Origin: Pelecanus crispus
Taxonomy: Eukaryota; Chordata; Aves; Pelecaniformes; Pelecanidae
DNA length: 64,000 bases
Assembly: GCF_030463565.1 (NCBI RefSeq)
Contig: NC_134660.1
Span: 1,538,001-1,602,000, forward strand
Direction: 5' to 3'
The notes under the pieces are model-generated. The model was not told the origin of the DNA. It worked only from the letters and a program-made list of their open reading frames with translations, and did no database searches. Each line of letters begins with the position of its first letter. Position 1 is the stretch's first letter. Shown here one piece after another: positions 44,501 through 55,614 of the stretch. A program made the translations under genes and the position numbers.

Positions 44501-47500
44501 CCCCACATGCAAGGACAGCCCCTGCATCCCCCAAAGGCAGCACTGAGTCCCCCCCCAAACGCAACGCCAGCCCCTGTGTCCCCCCAAAAGGCAAAGCCAG
44601 CCCTGGCTTCGCAGCAGAAACCCGTGGCAGGAATTCCCCAGGCCCTTCGCAGCCGGGGGTGATGGCGAGTCCTTGGGGGTTTCCGCAGAAATCCTGCCCT
44701 GGCTGAGCCCCGAGAGCCGGGGAGAGCGGAGGAGGGATGGGGACCTGCATGAGAAACCTGCAGGAAATTATCTTTGCTGGGGACGAGTGGGCGTGGGATG
44801 GCGTGGGATGGCATGGGATGGCGTGGGATAGCACGGGATGGCGTGGGATGGCACGGGATGGCGTCAGAGCCGGGGTAGAGGGGCAGGAGCAGGCAGGGAA
44901 GCTGCCAGCGGGGTTAAACCCCAGCACCCGGCCAGGTTTGCCCTGCTGCTGCTGTCTCCCAGCCGCCCTCAGCTCCTCTCTGCGGGGGCGCGGGGGGCTG
45001 CACCCCAGGGGTGCCAGCGAGGAGGGACCCACGTAGCCTGGCAAGACGGGGACGGGACGCATCCCCTGCCCCGGAGCCCGGGGGGTGCCCGCGTTAGGGC
45101 ACACGTCACCCTCGAGCCCCCACTTTGGGGTTTTTCCTGTGCCTCGGCAGCACTGCAGCCTGGCCCTGCACACAGATTTTTTGCAAAAGCAGCTCGGGGT
45201 TGGGGGAAACGGATGTTTTGTGGCTCGGAGTTCGACATCTCCCAGGCTGGGTTTGCTGTGAGCCCCCCCCCCAGCACACAGCATGGCCCCCCCGGACCCC
45301 AGCCCCTCTGCAGAGCCATCGGGTGGGACGGAGCTGGAAAAAGGGCCCCAAACTGGCCCAGTTTCAGGCTGGGAGCTGGCAGCAGAGCCCAGACACGCGG
45401 CGGGGCAGATGGGATGGGATCTCTGGGGGCACCCCAGTTTCCAGACCCTCAGCACCAGATCTTGAGCCGCCCTGACACGGCGGGGATGGGCACTGCCCCG
45501 GCGCCCGCCACGACAGCCGGGAAAAGAGAGGAGGAAAGCAACGGGGCGAATGCCAGCGTGTTTCTGTAGGACCTGAACGATGGCAGGCGAAGAACAACCA
45601 TTTGGGGGGGCCCCAGGTTGCTGCCACCCCCTCGGCCGATGCTGGGGACACGTCACCCCATCCGTGCCGGTGCCGGTTTGCTGCCGAGCGGCCGCAAGCC
45701 CGGCGGGGGAAGCAGGCCTGGGAACGGCTGTGGCAAACCAAGCGGCCCTAACGTGTTTAGACTTCCAACACATTAAGCAGGTTGGTCTCAGCATCAAAGT
45801 GACACCGTCTGTCTCGGCCGAGGGAGGGAAGGGGAGAGGGCAAGGAGCATCGCTGCCGGCAGCCCCCGCGCCCAGCCCCGGCGTTGGGCAGAAAGAGGAG
45901 CCCGGGGCGGAGGAATGGCAGCGGTGGGGGGGTCGCTGCAGCAGAAGGAGCTGGGGGGGGGTCTCCGCCAGCTGCCCTGCACGCAGCGGGCGTGCGCTGC
46001 CCTGTCTCCCTCTTGCCATGGATTTTTGGGAGCCACGGCACAGCCCCTGAGCCTGATCCGGAAAGGGCTGAGCCCCATGCCCTGGCCCACCCTCCTCTCC
46101 TCGCCCCCAGCACGATCCCGCCGAGACCTCCCAAACTGCAGCCCAGGGCCCGGCTCCCCCCACCCACATCACCCCGGTGTGGGGCCGAAGGACGGGCTCA
46201 GGGTGGGCACCAGCGTTTCGGGCTCCCCTTGCTCCAAGTCGGGGCGACTCCATGGCCCCCCAGGGCCCGTATCGCACCCGGCCCCCTCCAGACCCTGCAA
46301 GCAGGGGTGCTGCAGGGGTGGGGCGGACGGTGTCCCCCCCACGTATCCCCCAGCCCCAGGAACCCGCAGCCCGTGAACACCCCAGGCGGGAGGCAGCACG
46401 GAGGGGACAGCCGGTGCCCGGCTGCAGTGTCACCCACGGCTGTTTCGGCACCCGGGACGTTGCCAAAATGCTCCCCCGTCCCCGGGCACACGGGGTGCAC
46501 CCAGCCTCTGCTCGCCCCACAGAGCAGGGTGGGGGATTTCCATCCCGGACGGAGGATGGCAAGTAGAGGGGGTGTCACCCACCCACCCACTGTGCTCGTG
46601 CGGTGGCCGGGGGCCGCTGGCACCCTCCCGGGCCCCGGCAGGCACCGGGCTCTCACTACTTGTTGCAGTGCGGAGCTCTGGATGCGGCCCGTGGGTCGAG
46701 GCTGGGTAAACGCTGCCTCCAGGCCGCCGGCACCATCTCCGTGAGCTTCCTGGCACAACAAACCCTGCCTGGGCACGGGAGGTCCGGACTCCGCTCTCCC
46801 ACCCTGACACAGGGGGGACACCCCCCAGACCCCCTTCTCCTTCCAGCAAGCCTCAACGCCCCTAGAAAATGAGACCTGGGGGGTCTGGTCTGCTGTACCC
46901 CCACTTTTTTCCCGTTGCCCACACAGACGGGCATCGCCCCCAGCCCCACAGGGACGGGGATCCCCTCTTGCACAGCTCCCCTCCCCGCTCCCACGGGCGG
47001 ACGGGGACCCCCAGCCCCACAAACACCTCCCACACCTCCAGCCCTTTGGGGACGTGAGGCAGCCCCCTCCAGCCCCTCACCGCGCCGGCCACCCCCAGCC
47101 CACCCCACAGGCCCGTCCCGCACCCCGCTCTTGCACCCACGCTGCCGGCGCGCCCACCCCACCGCCGCCACGCTGCCTGTACCCCTGCCCACACCGCACC
47201 CCCACCCTCTCCGATGCCCGTGGGGGTCCCGGTGCCGGGCTGTGCCCCCCGCTGCCCCCCGGCTCACCTGCCCTGCTTGGTGATGATCATCTCGGTCTGG
47301 TGCTTGTGGAACTTGGCCCAGAGCGGGTAGTTGTTGAGCATCACCTGCACCTTACCGGCCGCCCGGTAACCGGGCAGGGCGCAGAGCGGCCCGGTGCGGG
47401 GGCACAGCGGGCCGGCCCCGGGGCCGTAAGCGCCCTCCACTCCCGCGTACAGCTCCGCGCCCGCGTAACCCTCGACGGCGTAACCCTCCACCGGGGCGGC

Positions 47501-47749
47501 GGCGGGAGGCGGCGGCGGCGGTGCCCGGTAAGGCGGGCAGGGTCCCAGGAACCGGCTGCCGAAGCCACCGGGAGCAGCGTAGGGCAGCGGGGGGACTCCC
47601 GGCTCCGGTCCCCCCCCATCACCGTAGTAGGCGGCGGCGGCGGCGGCGGCGTCCCGGGGGCCCGGCGGCTCCTTGGCGAAGCTGGCGGCGGTGCTGAGCA
47701 TGGGGGCGGCGGGGCGGGGGGCTCCGGTGCCCGGCTCCAGCGCGCCCAT
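38599..47749 (-). CDS. TBX21: T-box transcription factor T-bet
   Basis: Nuclear T-box factor that sets the Th1/NK programme and activates IFNG. Six exons in transcription order: 47749-47268, 40893-40738, 40622-40500, 40415-40256, 39405-39344, 39254-38599. Product about 544 aa (human 535). Start MGALEPGTG matches the mammalian MGIVEPGCG; an ATG further upstream on the same open frame runs through a poly-Phe stretch and is rejected. The T-box spans about residues 130-320: [120 protein letters not shown] and NPFAKGF. The C-terminus has [20 protein letters not shown], diagnostic for T-bet. Single +1 frame breaks lie in exons 2, 3, 4 and 6 (GCCCC, CCCCC, GGG and C7 runs), while splice sites and domains are intact; assembly error is likely. 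Intron 1 is 6.4 kb. Confidence 0.95.
39610..39965. repeat. About 41-bp minisatellite, TBX21 intron 5
   Basis: Nine or so units of GGGGCTACTGGGATGCTGAG followed by GGGATGCAGGGGGTACTG. Lies in the intron between the last two internal exons of TBX21. Confidence 0.95.
40894..43970. other. TBX21 intron 1, 3' half: no exon
   Basis: Non-repetitive intronic DNA with A-rich (about 42615) and T-rich (about 43098) tracts. CpG-dense at 42400-42900. A segment at 42820-42860 (CTGATAAAAATTGTAGCCAC) is AT-richer and might be regulatory. Nothing else recognised. Confidence 0.5.
43971..44275. repeat. GCATGGCGCGGCT short-unit repeat, TBX21 intron 1
   Basis: Degenerate repeat of GGCTGCATGGCACGG, GGCTGCGTGGCAC and GACATGGCGCG units of 12-20 bp. 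Confidence 0.9.
44365..44620. repeat. About 40-bp minisatellite CCCCAAAGGCAAAGCCAGCC
   Basis: Six or seven units pairing CCCCAAAGGCA with CCCTTGTGTCC or CCCTGTGTCC, in TBX21 intron 1. Confidence 0.85.
44785..44870. repeat. GGCGTGGGAT decamer repeat
   Basis: Eight to nine tandem GGCGTGGGAT / GGCATGGGAT / GGCACGGGAT units in TBX21 intron 1. Confidence 0.95.
45715..45800. promoter_or_regulatory. TBX21: AT-richer island in TBX21 intron 1, candidate enhancer
   Basis: CTAACGTGTTTAGACTTCC, CAACACATTAAGCAGG and AGCATCAAAGTGACA stand out from the GC-rich intron. ATCAAAG is a TCF/LEF core. Intron 1 of T-bet is a plausible place for T-cell enhancers, but no function can be read directly. Confidence 0.3.
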
Positions 47750-48230
47750 GGACGGGCGGGGGGCACCGGCCCCGCTCAGCCGCTCATGGGGTCCCCGCCG
47801 GCGGCCCCCGGCACCGGGAGCCGGGCGCGATTCAGCGGTGCCCGCTTGGCCGGGCTCCCGCCGCCCCCTCCATGCCCGGTAGCCCCGGGGAGGGGGGCGA
47901 GCCGGGGCGGCCCGGGGAAAGCCAAGGGAGGAGGGGGGGGGGGGGGGAGACAAAAAAAAAAACCCAAACCCACCCAGAAAAAAAAAAGAAAAAAAGACAA
48001 AACCAAAAATCCAAAAGCGAACACCCGGAAAGCCCCCGAAAGTGCCGTCGGGGGGGTGGGGGGGGGTCGGCGGCGCGGGGGGCGGGGGGGGGGGGGGGGG
48101 GGTCCCGCCCTGCCCCGCTGCTGCCGGTGCCGCCGCCGGTGCCCTCAGCCGCTCCACCTGCCCATCCCCGTGGCCCCGCGCCTCTTATCCAAAGAAGCGG
48201 ATCCGCACCGGGAGCTCCGCCCCCCGCCCC
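47750..48230 (-). promoter_or_regulatory. TBX21: TBX21 5' UTR / promoter region (inferred)
   Basis: Directly upstream of the TBX21 start codon on the minus strand, CpG-rich, with a T-rich stretch (A runs on the plus strand at 47950-48020) and G/C homopolymers at 48060-48115 and 48220-48242. No TATA box in a fitting position. The transcription start cannot be fixed. Confidence 0.4.
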
Positions 48231-48844
48231 CCCCCCCCCCGCGGAGGCGGCCCCCACCGGGGCGGGGGGCGGGCCGGGGGGCGGGACACGCGGGGAGCCG
48301 GACACGCGGGGGCCACGGAGCGTGGGGAGAGGATGGGGAGGGGGGACACGGGGGAACGGGGAGGTGGGAGGGGATGGGGGGACGCGGGAGGAGCCGGGGC
48401 CGTGGGGACGCTGGCAGGGGTGGGGACACGGGAGGGGACGGGGACACTGGGGGGGGACACGGACAGAGCATGGAGTGGCCAGGGGGACAGTGCGGGGGCC
48501 ACACTCCTGCCTGTATTTTGGGGCTCTGGGGGGACACAGGGCCCTGGGGGCCGGCTAACGCCCTGTCCCCCTCCTCCCAGGACCCCAAATTAATCCCTCA
48601 ATTAGCCCGCTTGCCCGGGGCTGCTTCCCCATGGGGACACCAGGGCAGCCCCCAGACTCTGTGCGGGTCTCGGGTGCCCGATGGTTGGGGTGTCGTCCCC
48701 CCCCCGCACACCCTGGTGTCACAGCAGACATGGGGGACGTGGCTCAGGCTGGCAAGCGACCGGGGACCGGGGCTGGGGGCTCGTCCCGTTCTTGGGGGGG
48801 CCCTTCTGCTGGGCTTGGGGTGCTCCGGGTTCCCCGGGAAGCTC

Positions 48845-49010
48845 AGGCAAGCCGTGCCCACCCTCTGTGCCCACCCTCTGTGCCCACCTTCCGTGCCCAC
48901 CTTCCATGCCCACCCTCCGTGCCCACCCTCCCTGCCCACTCTCCGTGCCCACCCTCCCTGCCCACTCTCCGTGCCCACCCTCCGTGCCTGCTCCCATGCC
49001 CACCCCAAGG
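48845..49010. repeat. GTGCCCACCCTCC minisatellite
   Basis: About 14 units of 12-13 bp, alternating GTGCCCACCCTCC and TGCCCACTCTCC. Confidence 0.95.
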
Positions 49011-49454
49011 CCAGGCCTTCCCGGCACCCGTCCTTGACCCCGCCGTGCCAGGGGAAGTCCCCGTGTCCCCTGCAGCCATCACGAACGCGTTTTGCTCCGG
49101 AGGGGCCGCTTCCCTTGGCAGCTGCCCAGTGTAGCACCCGTCAATATTTTCCATTCCCAGTGGGGCAGAGCCGCGGGAGGGTGGGGGACGGCTGGGTGCC
49201 ACCCCGCGCCCGTCGCTCCCACACCACCCGAAAGGACGAGCGGCACTGCCACCGGCCACCCTGTCCCCTTCCCGGGGTCCAGGCTTGGCCCAGCCTTCCC
49301 CACACCTGCGGGACCCCTCTGGGGCTGGGGGTGTGTGTGGGGCGGGGGGAGAAAGGAGCACATGTGGGTCTCTACCAAACCCACATCTAAACCCACGGGG
49401 CTCCGCGGCACCGGGGTCGCAGGTGACGGTGCTGCTGGGGGGCACCAGGAGCGG

Positions 49455-49765
49455 ATAGGGATGGGGATGGGGACAGGGATGGGGACGGGGGAAGGGGACA
49501 GGGATGGGGACGGGGAAGGGGATGGGGAGGGGGATGGGGATGGGGATGGGGACAGGGATGGAGATAGGGACAGCGATGAGATGGGGACGGGGATGGGGAC
49601 AGAGATGAGGATGGGGATGGGGATGGGGATGGGGATGGGGATGGGGATGGGGATGGGGATGGGGACAGGGATGGGGATGGGGATGGGGATGAGGATGGGG
49701 ATGGGGATGAGGATGGGGATGGGGACGGGGATGGGGATGGGGATGGGGATGGGGATGGGGACAGC
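49455..49765. repeat. (GGGGAT)n hexamer array, G-quadruplex-prone
   Basis: About 310 bp of GGGGAT with GGGGAC, GAGGAT and GGGACA variants. Runs of four G every six bases on one strand fit the G4 consensus many times over. Confidence 0.96.
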
Positions 49766-50384
49766 TCTGCTTCCCCCACGGAGGGGTCTGGCCATGGGGC
49801 AGGAGGAAATGGGGAGTTAAGGATGTGCAGGGTGGTGCGGGCCACGGCCGGGCCGTGGGGGGCGGATGGACAGGACCCCCACATCCCCACGGTGAGTCAC
49901 CTCCGGGGGTCTCGCAGGGGGTTGTGTATTGGCCCATCAGACACAGCTTAGCAGCCATTCGGGCCGGCTTTTCACCGGTGTCATTGTTCAGAGGGGTCCC
50001 GGGCTTCAATCTCTATGCAAAGCCCCCCGCCGCTGACCCCCTCCTGCCTTTCCGGCCCCTAATCCCCTGGGAGTTAGCGGGGGCAAGGGCTGGCGCTGGG
50101 GCATGTGGCAGCGGGGGGGGACACACAACACACGGATTTTGCAGTGAGGGCGGCCCCCCCCGCCCCATACGCTCACCCCTGGCCTGTGTGTGCATGCACA
50201 TACATGCACACGCACATGCGTGTGCTCCCCCCAGGACCCAGCCGCTGTGCACGGCGTCTGCGTCCAGGGCAGAGCACGGCGGCTGCCCCCCCAACCCCGG
50301 CTCCCTGGGGACCTCCCAGCTCCCTGGGCACCGTCACCCCTTCCCGACCCATCAGGCAGGAATCCCCCCGCCGAGTTCTCAAGG

Positions 50385-50600
50385 GAGAAAAAGAAGGAAA
50401 ACAAGGATATTTCCAGAATTTTTTTCTAGGAGGAAAAATAAAGGCCGGAGGGGGGTTACGGATGGGGGGGGAGCGACTCATTAACAGAGGGGGGAAGCAA
50501 GTGCCGCAGCACATGCACTCCCTGACGTCACGACGTGCTAATTCATTCCTATTATACCATCGCCGGCGAGGATAAATTCACAGGCGCACCCCCCCGCTGC
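50385..50600. promoter_or_regulatory. AT-richer island with palindromic CRE
   Basis: Non-repetitive island containing a perfect CRE TGACGTCA at 50523-50530, followed at once by CGACGTGC, then CTAATTCATTCC and ATTATACC. AT-rich blocks AAGGATATTTCCAG and TTTTTTTCTAGG precede it. It lies 2.8 kb upstream of the TBX21 start. Regulatory role inferred. Confidence 0.35.
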
Positions 50601-51889
50601 GAGATCAGCCGCCGCAGCCACCCAGACGGGTGTCGGGCTCACGAGCATCCCCGCGGCGCCCGTGGCCGGGGACTTGCCACTGCTGTCCCACATCCCCCTC
50701 GTCCCCGGGGGTCCCGGTCTCAGACGGTGCCGACAGCGGGGTCCGGTGGGGCGGGGGAAGGAGCGTGGCCCTGTCCCCAGGATGTCACGTCCTTGAGTCT
50801 TCCCCCCCCACACACACCCCCCGCCACAGTAAAGTGACACCGTGGACCCTGCCCTCCCTGGGACACACAGCGGGACTCACGGGCGATGGTTGTCACAAGT
50901 GTCCCTGTGCGGGGGGGGACTCGCCTGGGGCCAGGAGGGAGCAGAGCTGGGAGCCGTGTCCTGGCCGTCACCTCCGACGGCCCCGACTGCCAGCGGCAGG
51001 GATGCTCCGGGGCATCCTCAGCCCGGGGTTCAGGCTTGGTCCCCTCCGACGCGGCGTCCCTTGGGATGGGGCAGTCAACGCCAAGCGGCCTCAGCTCAGC
51101 CCTCCGTGGCAAGGGAGCGCCGGGATTTGGGGTCCAAACCTCCCCCAAACCTGCATTTGGGCAGCGGCTCTGCAGTAGCCGGGCATCCTCACCTGCAGGG
51201 CCTTTCCCTGGAGAGCCCTGGGACCTCCTCGGGGCCAAATTCCCCTACGTCAAGCCCCGTGCCTCGGTTTCCCCTCTGCAGACGGCTGATGCAACACAGC
51301 GCTTTGCACATCCGAGCATCCCTGAGAGCGCAGGGCCGGCGGCCAAGGGCGGCAGCGTGTGCCCCCCGTGCTCGGTCCCTCCTGGCCACCCGTCTGGTTT
51401 CCGGAGCTCGCCGAAACGCCGGCACCCAGAGAGGGGCTGGGGAGGAAGCGGCTCGCGGTGCAGGATACGCCCCACGGGCCGGGGCCGCGCTTGCCGCCTC
51501 GCAGGCTCTGCCCCACGGGCCACATCCCTCCCCGAACCAGCCGCAGCACCGAGCCTGCACCCATCCCCAGCAGGATTTCCAGTCTCCCGAGAGCCGAGCC
51601 CCGGCTTGAGACAAGTCCCGGTGTTGCCCCGTGCCTCAGTTTCTCCTCCTGCAGCTGCAGGATTGAATATCCCCATCCCTGGGGTCTCCAGCGCCGGCAC
51701 GGGATGGGGGTCAGAGCCTTTGTGGGGGGATTATCCCGGACACCCCCCCGCTCCATGTCACCTCTGCGACGCATCTCCGTCCTGCATCTCACTGCTCCTC
51801 GACGTCAGCCCTGCTGAGCCCGAGACCAAATCCCTGGCAGGGGCACTGGGCAGGAGCCAGCCCCCATCAGGGTGCAAGCCCATGCCCCG
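50601..51889. other. No gene seen
   Basis: GC-rich intergenic DNA upstream of TBX21. No exon, RNA gene, repeat array or transposon recognised. Confidence 0.5.
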
Positions 51890-52245
51890 CTGTCCCCGAG
51901 CCCCAATGTCCCCGAGTCCTGCTGTCCCCATGCCCTGCTGTCCCCACGTCCCGCCGTCCCCACGTCCCGCTGTCCCCACGCCCCGCTGTCCCCACGCCCC
52001 GCTGTCCCCAAGTCCCGCTGTCCCCACATCCCGCTGTCCCCACATCCCACTGTCCCCACGTCCCGCTGTCCCCAAGCCCCGCTGTCCCCAAGTCCCGTTG
52101 TCCCCACGTCCTGCTGTCCCCATGTCCTGCTGTCCCCACATCCCACTGTCCCCAAGCCCCGCTGTCCCCAAGCCCCGCTGTCCCCACATCCCACTGTCCC
52201 CAAGCCCCGCTGTCCCCAAGCCCCGCTGTCCCCACGTCACCCTCC
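51890..52245. repeat. 16-bp minisatellite CTGTCCCCACGTCCCG
   Basis: About 22 units with a strict 16-bp period, varying only at CACGTC, AAGCC and CACATC positions. A read-through frame in three phases is a repeat artefact. Confidence 0.97.
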
Positions 52246-52299
52246 AGCCCAGACCCCAGGCAGGTGCCAGTGCTGCTGCGGGGATTCGCTTTTCCAGCA

Positions 52300-52540
52300 G
52301 GAATTTGGCTTCTGGGGAACCGAGGGGAAACTTGGGGGTTATTTTCTTAGTAAATGGCATTGTTCCTGTTTTCATTATTAAAACGAACGCGAAGGCACCG
52401 GGCACCCACGGGGGCTAAATTTGGTCTCAGGGAAAAACAAAAATACTCCCCCCACCCCGGAGGAATTTGCATCTCGCTGCTGCTCGAAGGCAGCGCGTTG
52501 CTGAGAAGTTCATGGAGGCATGAATGCAAATCGCAGCACG
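52300..52540. promoter_or_regulatory. AT-richer island, candidate conserved element
   Basis: GGGTTATTTTCTTAGTAAAT and TTTTCATTATTAAAACG lie beside GGAATTTGCATCTCG, which contains the octamer-like ATTTGCAT (52466-52473). Flanked by GC-rich sequence. Motif evidence only. Confidence 0.3.
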
Positions 52541-53639
52541 GCCGGGCCAGGCTGGCCACCTGCCACCCCCGCAGGGGACCCCCAGCGCAGCCCAGCCCGG
52601 GGCCACATCCTGCACCTGGCTGCATCCAGCCCCGGGTGCTTTGCAGCCCAGGGGTTCCGAAGGGCGCGGGGAAAAACGGAGCCGCATCCCTGCTCCCTGC
52701 CCGCTGTGCTCCAGAGCGGAGCCAGGCTGCTGAGCCCCCCCCTGCCGATAGCCCACCCGGGCTCCCACCCTGCAAAGCCCTCCCCTGCACCCCCAGGCCG
52801 GCTGTCCCGCAGCCAGGGCACCCCACGCACCCTGTCCCGCCCCCCCGAAAGCGCAGCCGGGTCCCAAGCCACCAGTGGTGTCCTATGAGTCAGAGCGGGC
52901 AGGGGAAACTGAGGCACGGGCGGTGCCGAGTGGGGAACGAGGCAAAGCCGGTGGCCGCTCTGGGGGGCTCGGCCCTCCCCGTGCTGGGCCCCGACCCCCG
53001 TCCTCCCCACGCCGCCGCTCCCCACCCTGCACCCCGACACCAGCACCCTCCTCCTTCCTGCCCCAAACCGCCGGGCGCTGGCAGGCGGCCGCCGCGCTCC
53101 ACCCGGGCCCGTCGGCAGCCCCGCTTCGGGGGGAAGCCCCACGGGGGAGCTCCGGGGGGGGAAGGAGGGGAGCAGGGGGCCGTGGCGAGCCAGTCCCGCC
53201 GTGGGGCTTCCCCCGAGCACCCTCAAACCACCTCCCCGGGGGTGGTGGGAGGGATCCTGACCGGCGATGCGAGGATGCTCAGCACCTCCTGCAGCTGGAC
53301 CCCGCTGGAAGGGGAGCACCCATGGGTGCTGGGGATGGGTGCTGCCCCTTCCCCAGCGCCGCCCGGGCCAGGCCTGGGCCAGCCAGGGGTGACAAGTCGG
53401 TGGCAGCTCCGGGGGGGGGGTGTCAGCGGCCGGGGGGTGCCGAGCAGACGGCTCCTTAATCTCAGGGAAGGAAGCAGCTCTGGTTACGGAGCTGCCCTCG
53501 GTGTAAAAGGAGAGCAACAGGAAGAAAAGTCATTAACATCGTTCCAGCCGCTGCCATCCAAAACCCTCCTGGTGCTCGGCCCCACGCCGCCAACCCCCGC
53601 GCCCCCGCCACCGCCACCACTGCGCTCGTGGGGTCCCGG
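52541..53639. other. No gene seen
   Basis: GC-rich DNA with long open frames in most phases but no protein similarity, and no repeat array or RNA gene recognised. Confidence 0.45.
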
Positions 53640-54145
53640 CGTGGGGTGGCACTGGGGGTCTGGCCGAGGGAACCCCTCCACGCCCCAGTGTGGGGTGGCA
53701 CAGGGGGTCTGGCTGAGGGACCCCCTTGATGCCCCGGTGTGGGTGGCACTGGGGGTCCGGCCGAGGGAACCCCTCCACGCCCCGGTGTGGGGTGGCACAG
53801 GGGGTCTGGCTGAGGGACCCCCTTGATGCCCCGGTGTGGGTGGCACTGGGGGTCCGGCCGAGGGAACCCCTCCACGCCCCGGTGTGGGGTGGCACAGGGG
53901 GTCTGGCTGAGGGACCCCCTTGATGCCCCGGTGTGGGGTGGCACTGGGGGTCCACCCGAGGGACCCCCCTCGATGCCCTGGTGTGGGGTGGCACCAGGGG
54001 TCCGGCTGAGGGACCCCCTCGATGCCCCGGTGTGGGGTGGCACTGGGGGTCCACCCGAGGGACCCCCCTCGATGCCCTGGTGTGGGGTGGCACTGGGGGT
54101 CCGGCTGAGGGACCCCCTCGATGCCCCGGTGTGGGGTGGTCCCGC
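53640..54145. repeat. 97-bp minisatellite of two 48-bp halves
   Basis: GATGCCCCGGTGTGGG recurs at 53728, 53825 and 53922, a strict 97-bp period. Each unit is two half-units, one with GGTCCGGCCGAGGGAACCCC and one with GGTCTGGCTGAGGGACCCCC. Later copies drift in length. Confidence 0.97.
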
Positions 54146-54414
54146 TCAAAGCCCCAGCTCCCGGAGTCACAGGGGTCAGCGGTGGCGGGCACGCTGCGTC
54201 CGCCTGCGGGACGGATCCTGCTTGCTGGCCCCAGGAGGCTGAACCGCAGTTCAGCTCCGGTCCCTCCTCCTCTTCCTCACCCTGGCCACGGGAGCCTGCG
54301 TGGGAGGTGGCAGCGTGATGGGGCAGCTTTCCACCGTGTCCCTGCCCAGGTGCCACCGCGTCCGGGGTGCTGCCGTCCCCGCCGCGCATGGTGCGGGAGC
54401 ATCAACGAGCGTGG

Positions 54415-55060
54415 GGCTGTGTGGGCGTGCGAGGGGTCGGTGTGTGTGCATGGGTGTGCAAGAGGGCTGGGGGAGCGTGCGTGGGTGTGCAAGGAAGCCT
54501 GTGCATGCATGGGTGTGCAAGGAAGCCTAAACGTGCACGGGTGTGCAAGAGGGCTGGGGGAGCGTGCGTGGGTGTGCAAGGAAGCCTGTGCATGCATGGG
54601 TGTGCAAGGAAGCCTAAACGTGCACGGGTGTGCAAGAGGGCTGGGGGAGCGTGCATGGGTGTGCAAGGAAGCCTGTGCATGCATGGGCGTGCAAGGAAGC
54701 CTACACGTGCATGGGTATGCAAGGAAGCCTATGTGTGCATGGGTGTGCAAGGAAGCCTATGCGTGCATGAGTGTGCATGGGTGTGCAAGGGGCTGGGTGT
54801 GGGTGTGCAAGGGGTATGGGTGTGAGAGGGTGCCAGTGTGTGCGCACAGGTGTGCAAGGGGACCAGGAGCTGTGTGAGGTTGCTGGTGCATGCACAGGTG
54901 TGCAAGGGAGCCTGGGTGTGCAAGGGGCCATGGGGTGTGCGTGCGTGCAAGGGGACCGGGGTGCGCATGGACGTGCACATGTGTGTCCTGTGAGCGCGCA
55001 AGGGAGCCAGCCGCGTGCGTGCAAGGATGCCGGTGCGAGCGTGCGCGCAGGAGGCCCACG
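54415..55060. repeat. GTGTGCAAGG minisatellite with 87-bp higher-order unit
   Basis: GTGCATGGGTGTGCAAGGAA and GGGTGTGCAAGAGGGCT units. The marker GGGAGCGTGC recurs at 54471, 54558 and 54645, an exact 87-bp higher-order period. Degenerates to the right. Alternating purine-pyrimidine GTGCATGCATG stretches can adopt Z-DNA. Confidence 0.95.
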
Positions 55061-55614
55061 GCGTGCGCGGCGTGGGGGGTCCACTGGGCGTGCGAGGGCC
55101 CCCCCGCCGGTGCCCGCCGGGCCGGGGGGAGTCCGTTTCACCCCCCGCCGCCGCTCCCCGGCCCCTCGCCCCGCTCCTGTACGAGGAGATTTGCTTCAGC
55201 GGGAGCCAGATCCTCGGTGAAAAGCCGCGGCTCCCTGGGGAGGCCCGGGGGGCTGCAGCCCCTGTCTGGCTGGCTTAGCGTGACGGGGGCGCGTGGGGCT
55301 CGGGGCTCAGGCCCCCGGCCCTTCCTCTTCGTCAGCGGGAGGCGAAGGTCGGGGAGTGATGTGCGCTGACCGGGTGGGGGGCGGCGGGCGAGACACGGGC
55401 TACAGCTTCTGACAACGCTCGGCCCCAGCGGGCACACGCGTGTGCGAGATCGCCCACCCCGCTGCCGCGGCCCTCCCCAGAGCCCCCGTTCGGGGATCCG
55501 GCCAGGGGAGGGGTCCTGTGGGCTCGGTGGCACAGGTGACGTGGGGACGTGGGGCGGGGACAGGACCTCTCTGGGCTGGGGCTGAGGATGCTCCAGCCCA
55601 GCAGAAGAGGTGGC

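Noticed and set aside
47264-48157. Longer TBX21 start at the ATG near 48157
   Set aside because: The extension includes a poly-Phe/Pro stretch from A and G homopolymers and lacks similarity; MGALEPG at 47749 matches the T-bet N-terminus.
49079-49795. Ile/Pro dipeptide repeat protein
   Set aside because: Artefact of the GGGGAT hexamer array.
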